Below are positions 1 to 10,841 of a stretch of 64,000 bases of DNA, piece by piece (the stretch's first letter is position 1; each line of letters begins with the position of its first letter). The stretch spans positions 24,617,001 through 24,681,000 of the forward strand of contig NC_092673.1 of NCBI RefSeq assembly GCF_964355755.1, written 5' to 3'. This stretch comes from Antedon mediterranea. Lineage: Eukaryota; Echinodermata; Crinoidea; Comatulida; Antedonidae. The translations under genes and the position numbers were made by a program. The notes beneath the pieces were generated by a model. That model saw only the letters and a program-made list of their open reading frames with translations, had not been told where the DNA came from and did no database searches.

Positions 1-102
1 ATAACTGGTCTGAATTTTATTGATTGAATGTATTTTGATTCCTGAAGTCTAAAAGGAAAAACGAAAAAAGTTGAACTATATAAAATAACCATAGTTTAAA
101 GT

Positions 103-220
103 GGAGCTGTAGCTTGGTGCTTGCCTTTCAATCCCAAGGTCCAGGGTTCAATCCTGACCTAGTGTCAGGGTTGTTATTCACGCCTTTTCTTTCCCAAAGC
201 CTCAAATGAGTTTATAAACT
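103..220 (+). mobile_element. tRNA-derived SINE, copy 1
   Basis: A tRNA-like head contains an RNA polymerase III B-box, GGTTCAATCC at 145-154, preceded by an A-box-like TAGCTTGGTGC. The tail (CCCAAAGCCTCAAATGAG) is shared with an inverted copy at 46085-46214. The shared head plus tail marks a dispersed SINE rather than a tRNA gene, since no cloverleaf closes. Family name not known. Confidence 0.65.
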
Positions 221-1779
221 AATAATTATTATAGTATATCCGTACATCCTGTAATTGGCGTGTTAATTGCTGATGGATGTGTATGTAATTTTGTTAAAAA
301 GTTGCACCATACCAATTGTGATATTCTTACTCTTCTACTACATAATATTTTGATTTTTTTTTTTCTTAATCACATGTCTTTGAAGTATTTGTATTGCTTT
401 TATGTACATAGGTTAAAATTATTGATAGTCTGCATCTTAATTGGATATATTCTCTCAGGAGGTCATTTCTCAAAATAGCTATTAGAGTCATGGATGTTTG
501 AGAGCTCATTAGCTACGTTGCTCAGTAAACATCCAGTAAATGTCAGCCGTGAATTAAAATTTAACTGGGGTAATATGCTCAGAATACAGTAGAGTTTGTA
601 CCCTAAAATAACAATTGGCAATGCTCCTTGTTCGGTTCCTGGCAAGTTATCATCACCTTAGTAAGGGTGTCACAACAAAAGGATTTTTCTGTATTGATTA
701 TGATAGAAAGAAATTTATCCAAATATAAATAATAAGCAATAAGCAAACATAATCTCCGTAGGATGATTGTATTTTCTTTTTCAAAGTTGCCCCAGCAAGT
801 ATCAGTTGTGCACTTCAGGAGGAGTTTTAGCAAATCAAGCAAAATACACCTCTCTTTATACACAATGGTTGATCTGCTCCTGCTGAGAATATAGACGTTT
901 ATGTTTGTGCTATAGTATTATAATATAATATAGAATTTAGAATAATTCCCCTTTAAGTTTGTGGTACACCACAAATACAGTATACAGTTCTAAAAAGGAC
1001 TATTGAGTTTCTTGATGTTTTGATCAATATACTTTGATCGTCCTCAGGATTGAGAATGGTGCAAACCTTCAAACAATACAATTCCCCTTTAAGTTTAACT
1101 ACTAAATTACGATTATAAATTATCTTCTTTATTAAATGTCTCTTAGATTTTATTGTCAACAATTATGATTGCACATTCTCAGATCTCTACTAAGTTAGAG
1201 CCGTTTTCTTCTGGAAATATCAAAAGAATCTAATAATATTTGATTTACCACACACGTTTTATGTTTCCGACACCAGACAAGATGTCTACATTATCTATAT
1301 TAGAACTGTTATAATTGGGATCAAACAATGTGACTTACTTCGTTAAAATTAGCTTAAACCGTTAGCTGTTAATTATATTAGTTGGATTAATTACAAGGAG
1401 ACATAATTTAGCTGAGTAAATCAATGATATTGGTTCTTAATCAAAGACAAATACCAATTTTAAATTAAAAATATCTTTCTTAACTCTTAACAAAAAACAT
1501 CAATTGGTATGTATGGTAGAACACTCAACAAATGAGAAATATGTTTTACAAATGCAGCCAACCCCTATTGAAGGGACAACGCTATTAGAGGAAGTTATCT
1601 CCAGGGTTTATCATTTCTTATGACCACATGCACAAAACATGGAGAGATCGGGCAGTAAACTGCCTAGGACACAGATTCTATGTGTGACCAGCTATATCAA
1701 TAAATTTCTATAGTAATTCAGACATTCACATTTTCAGCCACGGATTAAGTATTTATAAATTTATTGTATTTGTTTTCAG
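221..1779. other. Intronic or upstream sequence with no gene seen
   Basis: The stretch is AT-rich with only short open frames of biased composition. A short GGACACC-family fragment lies near 1555-1610 (GCAGCCAACCCCTATTGAAG). Because the exon at 1780 starts in the middle of a codon, this stretch is most likely the intron before it. Confidence 0.5.
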
Positions 1780-1859
1780 ATGATATGATTGAAAGTTTGA
1801 AGAGGTGCAAGGTGGCTGATATAATGAAAGAAACAGCAACAAAACATGCTTCTAATGAG
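1780..1859 (+). CDS. Penultimate coding exon of an unrecognised gene
   Basis: A good acceptor (TTTGTTTTCAG, ending at 1779) opens an 80-nt exon that ends at a GTAACC donor at 1860. The reading frame encodes a charged helical peptide, MIESLKRCKVADIMKETATK followed by HASNE. The first codon is completed by one base from the previous exon, and the last codon is complete (phase 0). The next exon at 3106 starts in phase 0 on the same strand, which supports the pair. I do not recognise the family. Confidence 0.6.
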
Positions 1860-3105
1860 GTAACCAAAAATGTTTTCTTATTATTTAAAAAACAAACATT
1901 GGCATATGATTGGTTGATTTTATACCACCTAGCATTGGTAATTTGGTTTTATAACATACCAAGTACACTTACCATTTGATTGGTTGATTTTGTTTATTCA
2001 ATGGTAAAGGTGGTATTTTCTCAATGGGCAACACGTTCTCAAGATTTTTTTTTTAATGTGGTCCATATGCAAACTGAAAAACAACATGTACATCAATGGG
2101 TATCTTTCTATCTATTACAATCCAGTTATGTATATCATTTAGAATATACTTTGACAACACAACAATGTTCCTAACACAGACCAAAAAAAAAAAAAAGAAT
2201 AACTAAAAATAACAGAGGCGATCATACGACGACATTTGCTTCTTGACAGTAATATATTACGCCTACACTTTGATATAATGTGATGAGTTTAGTAGTTAGA
2301 TTACCATTCGATATTCCCAACATAGCCATAATGCAAATAAATTGCTAGTATACGTTCCGCATTCAATTGCTAGCACAGATATTTTTATTACGCAAATCAA
2401 CAAGCATTTATGTTAATTACTTAATTCTCTATCCACTTGAAATTGATATTATTGTCGTATGTTTTTGGCTCTAAGATTTGGGATTAAATTATACTTTGAC
2501 AATCAAACACTGTACCAGACATATTTACATTTATTATCGTATTTGTTGTGTCACTTGGGAAGAATAAGCTATTTTTAGCAAAACCACACCTATATACTGT
2601 ATACTTTTTCTACGGTTGAAGTAAATTTATTTTACCTTTAATTTAAACAAATGTTAAGGTAGACATGCTACATTATTTTGCTACCTTGGACAAAATTCTC
2701 TTAACATTTGATTAAAAAATGAGAAGGACCACTTTACAGTTTTTGCAAAACATGGCCTTTACAATTTTGTATTGAATCTGTTAGGTAGTAGAGTAGGACA
2801 CCTCATTTTGGACACTCCTATTCAGACTCTGTCCTGTGGAAAAAAATGAGTATTAACATTTTTTTTTACACTATGGTAAACTCTTCTCATTGGACACCTC
2901 TTTAAGGGAACTCTTCACATGCAGTGTTTTACTATATACATAACAACAAGGGGAGTAGGCTAGTTTCCCCTGATTATATTTTTTCTTTTCATCATCATAT
3001 TTCTGTCGTTATTCAGACTTAACAAACAAAGAGCATTCCTGTAAAGGGTTTTTAAAATATTACTTTAGCTAATTTTGCAATAATATTTTTCATTTTTTAC
3101 TACAG
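1860..3105 (+). other. Intron between the two final exons
   Basis: GT (1860) to AG (3105), 1246 bp. It is AT-rich. It carries a degraded GGACACC-family element at about 2785-2922 (see that entry) and no other coding signal. Confidence 0.55.
2785..2922 (+). mobile_element. Degraded GGACACC-family element
   Basis: Contains GGACACCTCATTTTGGACAC near 2799, and GGACACCTCTTTAAGGGAAC near 2893. These are the terminal words found in the elements at 4228-5090, 5360-5525, 36965-37125, 50990-51125, 61760-61828 and 63345-63490. Confidence 0.5.
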
Positions 3106-3201
3106 GATATCTTGGGGTATGTGCAGTCTGTTCAAGCCAAGCTTGGCATCGGGAAGCCACCAGCATCACGGCCAGTTTCAGCAAGAGTAAGGAACAAGTA
3201 A
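3106..3201 (+). CDS. Terminal coding exon of an unrecognised gene
   Basis: The acceptor TTTTTTACTACAG ends at 3105. The 96-nt exon begins in phase 0, matching the exon ending at 1859, and stops at TAA 3199-3201. It encodes 31 residues starting DILGYVQSVQAKLGIGKPPA and ending in a basic tail, RPVSARVRNK. The predicted C-terminus is thus a helix followed by a Pro/Ser/Arg tail. A short basic RPxSAR tail occurs in some ciliary proteins, but that is too weak to assign a function. The 3' UTR probably follows. The nearest good AATAAA with a gene-end look is far away at 6295. Confidence 0.6.
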   Translation, partial: DILGYVQSVQAKLGIGKPPASRPVSARVRNK

Positions 3202-4227
3202 AGAGAGGTTACCAAATAAGGAATTGGCTGCAACTTCAATCATTAGTATTGCACATGTGTAAATGTCATACTCGCATTTAACAATATCATTTAATTTTTT
3301 TTTCATTTAATAACTACTATTGAGTGGATGGGCTTATTAGAATTATGTTATTTAAAGTTTGTTAATAACTGAAATGAGTTATTCAAAATATGTTCAAGAG
3401 AAGTAAATTAGGAATTGTAAATGGTTGAACAAGTGCGGCACTATTTACAGTATTCTTTGAGGTCTCAAGCAGTGGTTTGTTTTGATCAAATCCATCCTCA
3501 TTTGAGGAAGTTTTGTTCAGGTCCTCCTCCACGTACCACAGCTTACCGTGAATGACAGATGGACCAGCCAGGGTAATTCGGAAAGATGCACTGGGTGCTT
3601 TAAAGTACACACTAGCCAGATGTACACACTAGCCAGATGTACACACTAAACCGCCAGTTTTAAGCCTACCATCAGAACTAATGTCAGGAAGACCCTAGAC
3701 CATGTGCTGTTTTGACGCCTCTGCTTTATCCAGCCACTCGACTGTGCCATTTTAAAACTTCTGTATGTAGTCTACAATGGTGGATAAATGCCTAGATCTG
3801 AAAAATGCGTAAATCTTTTAGTTTTTGATGTTGAATTTTTATTTGACTGGAGCTGCTGTGGTCATTTGTTTATCATTTACGATTGTCTCCCTTTAGGCCC
3901 TTTGTTCATACAATTAATTCTACACAGGGAAAAAAATAGCACTTACATTTATTATCACAGAATAGCAGCCTAATTTCCTTAATGTCATCTTTGTGTTAAC
4001 AGCATTTATTTAATCTTTTAATACTAAATTATAAAAACATCCGTTGTTGATTAACTTCATAGATAATTTTTTGTTTTTATGATTTTACTTGCCATTGTTA
4101 TTTGAAATATTTTATTAATTTCTAATTTTATGAATTCATTATTGTGAATATGCGATAATATATTTTATTTTTTAATTGCATTTGAGGTTATTCATTATTA
4201 TATTAAGCATCCTTTCTGACATTTATT
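3202..4227. other. 3' UTR or intergenic sequence
   Basis: Apart from the degraded minus-strand coding-like patch at 3383-3790, this is plain AT-rich DNA. I cannot place the true 3' end of the upstream gene. Confidence 0.4.
3383..3790 (-). pseudogene. Degraded coding-like segment, unknown origin
   Basis: Reading the minus strand from about 3790 down, the translation looks protein-like (for example VEWLDKAEASKQHMV, then SFRITLAGPSVIHGKLWYVE). It is broken by in-frame stops and by a small tandem repeat of GTGTACATCTGGCTA at about 3612-3645. The last open part runs 3610-3383, 75 residues. It could be a processed pseudogene, part of a retroelement, or chance. No family is recognised. Confidence 0.3.
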
Positions 4228-5090
4228 ATAGCAGAGCACCTCCTTGGAGATATCCCTATTAAGAGGATAAATTCCTGTGAAAAAAACAAGAGCATTTATA
4301 TGTTTTAAAACTTTGGCAAACCCCTGTTCAAGAGGTACTCTTATTAAGGGGACACACTATTAAAGTGACACCCTATTAAGGAAACACCCTATTAAGGAAA
4401 CACCCTATTTAAGGCAAAATCCTATTTAAGGGACACCCTATTAAAGGAACACCCTATTAAAGGGAAACCCTATTAAGGGAACACCCTATTATGGGAACAC
4501 CCTATTATGGGAACACCCTATTATGGGAACACCCTATTAAGGGAACACCCTATTAAGGGAACACCATATTAAGGGGGCACCCTATTAAATGAACACCCTA
4601 TTAAAGGGAACACCCTATTAAGGGAACACCCTATTATGGGAACACCCTATTATGGGAACACCCTATTAAGGGAACACCCTATTAAGGGAACTCCCTATTA
4701 AGAGGATGCCCTATTATGGGAACACCCTATTAAGGGAACACCCTATTAAGAGGATGCCCTATTAAGGGAACACCCTATTAAGGGAACACCCTATTAAGGG
4801 GACACCCTATTAAGGGAACACCCTATTAAGGGAACACCCTATTAAGAGGATGCCCTATTAAGGGAACACCCTATTAAGGGAACACCCTATTAAGGGAACA
4901 CCCTATTAAGGGAACACCCTATTATGGGAACACCCTATTAAGGGAACACCCTATTAAGAGGATGCCCTATTAAGGGAACACCCTATTAAGGGAACACCCT
5001 ATTAAATGAACACCCTATTAAGGGAACACCCTATTAAGGGGACACCCTGGTATAGCGGACACATTCCTTTCGACTGAAAGTGTTCGTTTT
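4228..5090 (+). mobile_element. GGACACC-family element expanded by an internal minisatellite
   Basis: The outer parts (CACCTCCTTGGAGATATCCC near 4237, and GACACCCTGGTATAGCGGAC near 5041) match the dispersed family found elsewhere in the window. The middle is a tandem array described separately. The likely history is amplification of the internal GGACACCCTATTAA word of a single inserted element. Confidence 0.45.
4337..5053 (+). repeat. 16-bp minisatellite, about 44 units
   Basis: The unit is CCTATTAAGGGAACAC. Variants include CCTATTATGGGAACAC and CCTATTAAGAGGATGC, and these recur in blocks, which indicates later amplification of multi-unit segments. The array is AT-rich and contains stops in every frame, so it is not coding. 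Confidence 0.95.
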
Positions 5091-7182
5091 ATAGCAGTTT
5101 TTCTATTGTAATTTGAAATAATTTATTGTGTTGCATCAATTTGTTCTCTATTATTTATGCTTACACTGAGATAATGCTATTACAATTACTATCCATTTTA
5201 GACTTGAAAAGTATTGAAAGTTCAATGGTCTAAAGGTAAGGGTTTGAGTTTATGGTAATACAATTTTCCCACCTTAACATTATTAATTATTATTTAATTA
5301 TTTAATAAATATATTTATAATTTAACAATCATTCTTTATACTTATTAAAGAAAACATAGAGTAGAACCTCTCTTGAAAAACCTCTATTGAGGGGACACCC
5401 TTTAATTAATTATATACTTTCCTTTGAAACGAAACAAGAGGAAATATATGTTTTAACACAGCAGCCAACCCCAAGTTGGAGGGATATACTTTAAAGAGGA
5501 CACATTGTTTGGTCCTGATGGTGTTACAGCTCTAACTGTATTAATAGTAAATACTAAATTTGGACTTTTAAGCGCATAACGCTTCACACAAAAATAAAAG
5601 TAATCCACAAAATAAATAAAATAAAAAAGAGCAATTGAAAATGAGAGTGACAGGCCATAAAATATATTAATAGATTAATTTAATGTTTTGATTAAATCTG
5701 TATCTATCTAGTGATGAATTTTTTTAAAAGACCAATGTATTAATAGCATAAAAATGTTATTAAAATATAACGCTTTCATTTTATTGAATAATTCCATTTA
5801 CACTATAATAAATAATATTCATCTTCCGTCCTTACTAATATATATAATTATACAGACTAAGTTCTAGTATTAAGGTTTTTAACAAATTTGGTGTCTTTTA
5901 ATCAAAGTAATTATTCCGTCCAAGTGATTTGCAATTTTCAATCGTCTATGTGTTAAATTTCAGAAATGCATTGATGTTTTCATCACCTTGAATATATTAA
6001 CATTGTAATGTAAATGTAACAGCTATTTTCATCAATTTAATATTGTAGTACATGATGTGTGTATATAATGTGTCTATTGTTACAACAAAATTGTATATTT
6101 TAATGTGAAATTCTTTTTTAATTGAAATGAGTAATATTTATACTAAAGATATATGGAAATGTATTGAAATTTGTAATGACAATTTTATGAAACTTTTTAA
6201 TGATTTATATAATTATTATATAATAATATCAACGTGCGATAACATGTTGCTGTTTGTTTGTACGAGAGTACTGGGTGTCATTTATTATTTTGGAAATAAA
6301 TTTTAAGCCTATAAAGTGTTTAATCCGTGCACAACTTTTTTTGTTTTGTTATTTTTATTATGAATATTTTGTCATTTTCAGAGGGCAATAAATCCCAAGT
6401 ATTTTCCTTATTGATTTCCATGCGTCATTATATTATCCACTGTAATCGTTATTCATCTCCATTATCGTGTTGTAAATTTGTATTTTCTCAGAAGGAGAAG
6501 AAAGCGGGACTAACGTTACATCATTTTATCAATAATAATTGTTTCTTCTTATTTTGCACTGTATTATGTACGTGTATTTCATTGTAATCTGTGTGTATTT
6601 AGTATACTAGAAGAATATGTACCACAGTGTTAATTGTTGCCCTGTGTGTATGTTTGCAATGTTACATAAACTGTTTTATCACTTTATGTCCAATACCACC
6701 ACGGTGCGATATTGGCCACTGTATAGTATGGAATCTTTGCCATTGTACAGTATATGCAAGTATGATGCGTGCCGCGCTGCACGCACAAAGTAATGCGTGA
6801 CGTTATATGTGTGTTTTCGAAATCTTTCTTATGGGTAACCATATGCAAGTTAAGTCAAAAGGCTCCTGTAGTCCAGCAACCGTCCAATTATTTAAACGTG
6901 GCACTATGTCCCCCTGCAGAGAAAATACGTCAACATTATCCAATTTGTTGATATTAAACGATGTGTTGATATTAAACGATGTATTTATACATTTCTTCGA
7001 ATTTCTATTGTATTGCCATTCAGGTGATTTATGTTCTTATTGACAACTTTCTATGATGTCCCGATGTTTCAGAGAATTGTACAGTTATAATATATATGAA
7101 TATTATTTCAACACCACAATATGGATGTATAATAATGTCATTTTTCAATATAACTATTAATGTGTATTGATTTCAAAGAAAC
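5091..7182. other. Intergenic AT-rich DNA
   Basis: A degraded GGACACC-family copy lies at about 5360-5525. An AATAAA hexamer at 6295-6300 could end the 3' UTR of the gene at 1780-3201 or be incidental. A short direct repeat (GTTGATATTAAACGATGT) lies at about 6947-6981. No convincing exon was seen. Confidence 0.4.
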
Positions 7183-7282
7183 ATGCCGCCGTTTATTCAT
7201 GAACATTTAATAACCCTGTTTTTCTCAGAAGTGAAAAGTGGTTTATCAGAAAAAGAATCAACGACGAATCGGATGTTGTTCG
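7183..7282 (+). CDS. First coding exon of an orphan helical protein
   Basis: ATG at 7183 (context AAACATGC) opens 33 codons plus one base and ends at a donor GTAATG (7283). The leftover G joins the GT that opens the exon at 8683 to make a Gly codon, so the intron phase matches exactly. The N-terminus (MPPFIHEHLITLFFSEVKSG) is mildly hydrophobic but not a clear signal peptide. This start is an inference from phase match and position, as the second exon has no better ATG near its beginning. Confidence 0.45.
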
Positions 7283-8682
7283 GTAATGTTTATGTTTCTT
7301 TTTAGTCCCTGTTTTTAGTATGTTTTTTAGTTGTCCGAAAACTTTGTGGACACCATCCGAAATATTTCTTGATTATTTTTTTTTTAAATCAAAACATTGA
7401 AAATGGTTATAAGTTCAGGAGAATTTTCGTTTCTGGATCTACTGTTGTGGAAAAAGTCGCGGCCACATAATAAGAACGTCTGATGTTAGCCAATTGTTAA
7501 AACTAAGCTTACGCCTTTATCCCATTTTAAGTACCTCTTTTCATAATCGTCTTAGTGATGAAAGAATCATTAACAGACCACACTTTCACCTCTCTTGACA
7601 ATCACGTTAAGATATCAAGACGTTTTATTATAATGTTTATAACCGCCGTGGTTAGTAAAGAGGTCTCGCACAGGGTGAACACACCTATCTCCTCGGAAAC
7701 CATGTTAATAATTAAGTAAAGGATTGTCTTCTCTAAATGTATTCTTTGGTGATTATTGATTTACCTAGTTATAACTTATATACCGTACATTTTCTTAAGC
7801 CAGACTTTGTAACCACAAGTAATGCAAGTGACCTCTGCTGGAAGACCTGCATTGAGAATATGTTTGCTGGTCCCAGATTCAGATAAGTTGGCCTAACTTT
7901 TCTTGAACATACGTGCAATAGAACATTCAACGACTATAAATATTTGATTCTACTAAGCACTATCGTATTGCTGCTTGACAATGAGTGTATGGAAATTAAC
8001 CCCAGATTATTCGCTAAAAAGTCAATTAGCTTTGGAAAGACGTTGATAAAGTGTGTTTCAATGTATAGTGTAACATGAGAGAATCCTTGATAAATGAAGG
8101 AAAGATGTCGCACAAAAAACATCCGAGAGGTAATTTGCATAATGTTTGTGTAATTGCATGTATTTACAGTGTTTAAACAATGGAACATTGAAGAGACTGC
8201 TCGAATGAGAAAGATTCTTGAAAACAAATCTTTCTATCAATACAGCATTTACTAATGTTACATAAAGACAAATTAAGTTAAATCTGAAATATGATTATGT
8301 ATTCGCAGCGCCAGGGGTCTTTTTGAATAAGCCCTTCTCATGCAAGGGGAGAAAAAAAGCAAACTTGTTTGATTACGATATAATACGATAGGCCTACGTA
8401 CTTTTGTCCATAGGAAATTCTTATGTATGTGTCAAACGCCTACTAAATATTGTTTTGCTAAAACCAAATGTTGAAACAAATAAAAATGGACAAAAATAGG
8501 AAAATTATGTTGAATCGGTTTTTTTGTACATAATTGAGTTCTTACATCTGTTTTTTTTTTTGTATTTTTTATTTAGGCCTATAGCAGTAATATTAAATCT
8601 ACTTTCAAGAGTAGGCCGAAATATGATGTCATAGGCCTAGGTATAACAAATTATGTTCCATTTTTATTTCGTTTTTAACCAG
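7283..8682 (+). other. Intron of the orphan gene
   Basis: GT (7283) to AG (8682, in TTTTTAACCAG), about 1.4 kb, AT-rich. No repeat or exon recognised. Confidence 0.4.
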
Positions 8683-9903
8683 GTGCAAGAAGGTCACATT
8701 GCGAAGACGGTAAAACGTGTATTAACAACGTCCAACCCATTTATGACTACATTGACAGAGAGCTGAAATCAGTAAAGATTGGGTTATCCAATGCCGAAAG
8801 GCAGCTCTACGGAGGAGCTCATCCTATTCATTTCCTTACACACGTGGAGGGCATCTTGAAAACTAAACACAGGATTAAAAGCATCAAAAGAGCGGTTGCT
8901 GTTGTAGGGTCTACGCAAGATTTGGACATGTTTATCGAAATTTGCACTGATATAGGCCTACAAAGACCAGGTAAAGATGTCGAGTTCACACAATTTCTGA
9001 AGAATTTTCAAGACGGATTGAAGATGGCGTTGAAAACCTGTGTTGAACTTCTTGAAGAAATCAAAGCCATTGACGCCATTGCGAAGAAGTTCTGCGGTAA
9101 CTACAGACAGTTGCGTGATGGAAGTTTAGAGTTAGAGTGGATGGTGGAGATTAATAAGGAATTTAAAAACACTCTTTCAGATGTTCACAGCCTTCTTGAC
9201 CATTCTGGCACTTCTTTGAAGACAAACTTATTTAGTTCCAACTTTTTGTCAGTTGAAGTTTCTAAAACGTGTGACACCGTCGTTTACCCACTATTACGAT
9301 TGGTTCCCGATGTCTTCCAAAAGTTGTATCATATGATTTTTCTTATAGGAAGATGGCGGTTGAACGATCAGCTTTGCCTCGAGGATATACAATTGAAACT
9401 GATTAAACTCAAACACATTCAGCGCATCAGAGAGGAAGAATATAGTGTCTTAGAAATAGATCATGGTAGCATTCTTAGTGACATCGTTGAAAAACGTATT
9501 CGTGTTAAACTCAGAGAAAATCGTGAAATCATCAACCGGATTAACACAGACGTTTAGAATGGAGATGGTGAGATCTGAGAAAGAAATTCAAGAAAGAAAA
9601 CGTAACGTGTCATCGGGCGTGTCATCGACGTCACACATCACAAAAGAAATAAAAGTTCTTCAGGAAAAATACAAGTCATTGACTATGTCATTTCTATTAA
9701 ATGAGCAAGATCTAAAAATAAAATTGATGGAAAAAGAGAATCTTGTAAACACGCTTGAAGATATGCAAACTCATGTAACTGCGTCAAACAAGTTAGGAGT
9801 AGAAAAAATTGAAATGATGAAAGAAATCAAAATGATAACAAATAAGATTCGTCAACTGGAGATGATGTTTTATCGAAAGACACGCTCTTTTAAACTGATT
9901 TAA
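8683..9903 (+). CDS. Large exon of an orphan helical/coiled-coil protein, with a frame change near 9550
   Basis: This is the longest convincing coding stretch in the window. From the acceptor at 8682 the frame stays open to TAG at 9555-9557, about 290 codons, rich in Leu, Lys, Glu and Ile. It includes a CEDGKTC motif near the start and many amphipathic helices. A hydrophobic patch (about 9286-9350: VVYPLLRLVPDVFQKLYHMI) sits late in the chain. In the +1 frame (open from 9460), the sequence continues as a strongly charged coiled coil to TAA at 9901, about 115 further codons after the shift. Both parts look coding, and a poly(A) signal follows at 9964. So either the gene has a +1 frameshift (sequencing error, mutation or programmed), or the protein ends at 9557 and a second frame starts at ATG 9559. 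The base composition is visibly less AT-rich than the flanks. No family is recognised. Confidence 0.7.
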
Positions 9904-9963
9904 TGATAACAATAATAATGTGTATACATTCTTTAATGTTCATCTTGTTATTTTTGTGTGGTG

Positions 9964-9969
9964 AATAAA
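9964..9969 (+). terminator. Poly(A) signal of the orphan gene
   Basis: AATAAA, with an overlapping second AATAAA, lies 61 bases after the stop at 9901-9903 and is followed by a GT-rich stretch. It supports the view that the shifted 3' frame belongs to the transcript. Confidence 0.6.
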
Positions 9970-9985
9970 TAAAAGGAAATTGCAA

Positions 9986-10618
9986 GGTGCAGTATATGGG
10001 TTTTGTTTGCATTGTACACAATTCTTGTTAAAAAATATCTGAAAAAAACTGTTTTATGATTACTAAATTATCTACAATCAAATAGCGCTTTAATATAATA
10101 ATAAATAAATAATAGTTTCACGATTACATGTTTATGCGATCGCATATATTTATTTATTTAGTTAAATTTATCTACCTATGTAATACTATCGAGCGGGGAT
10201 ACTACGTCGTAAAAGGAAGCGCAGCTTTAACACTAAAATATTAAATCATCATCCCGGTAGCAGCCTAATACAATCCATATACGACTAGGCCTAATACATA
10301 AAACATGTCTAAATGGTCAAAATATTGATCCAATTTATGTATATTTAGTATATTATAGGCTAGTTATTTGATTAATAACCGTCTTTGACCTTATTGTGGC
10401 AGATGGTAGCTACCTAGCTGCTTATGAGCAATTGGTATTAAATCATGCTATTGTTTTTGGTCTCTTTCCTAACAATTGATTGGCCAACATTTTTAAAATA
10501 CGACAATGAAATGAGAAGTGGATGACATTTATATTTATTACACTTCAAATAATTTCACACACGAAACCATGGAAACGGAAATCTATGCCGTGACATCAAA
10601 AAGAGAGGCAGTGTGTAG
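9986..10618. other. Intergenic sequence between the orphan gene and NPDC1
   Basis: About 0.6 kb of AT-rich DNA with no exon seen. Its 3' part should hold the NPDC1 promoter. Confidence 0.4.
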
Positions 10619-10626
10619 TGACGTCA
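10619..10626 (+). promoter_or_regulatory. Perfect CRE palindrome upstream of NPDC1
   Basis: TGACGTCA, the consensus CREB/ATF site, lies 131 bp before the ATG at 10757, in a locally GC-richer stretch expected to be the promoter or 5' UTR. A near match (TGACATCA) is about 30 bp upstream. Use in vivo is inference. Confidence 0.4.
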
Positions 10627-10756
10627 CCAAAGAGCGCACTCAGCACATACTGTAAAAAACTTAGCATACGATAACAACATAGACGGAGGAGATGATGGAA
10701 CGTACTTAAATATCTTGTTTATAGTCTTCAACATTTTGGCGATACCTTTTATTATC

Positions 10757-10841
10757 ATGACTCCAACTGGAAATTATATGCTTTCTTTGGGTATACTATT
10801 TCTTCAAATTTCGGCTTTATCATGTAATCATTTCAACAAAG
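10757..10841 (+). CDS. NPDC1: NPDC1 exon 1, signal peptide
   Basis: ATG at 10757 starts MTPTGNYMLSLGILFLQISA, a typical signal peptide with likely cleavage near ALS-CN. The donor is GTAAGA at 10842, and one G is left over (phase 1). An upstream ATGATG at 10692-10697 runs into a stop after a few codons, so 10757 is preferred. Confidence 0.7.

Noticed and set aside
4337-5053. CRISPR-like array
   Set aside because: Units are contiguous 16-bp repeats without spacers.
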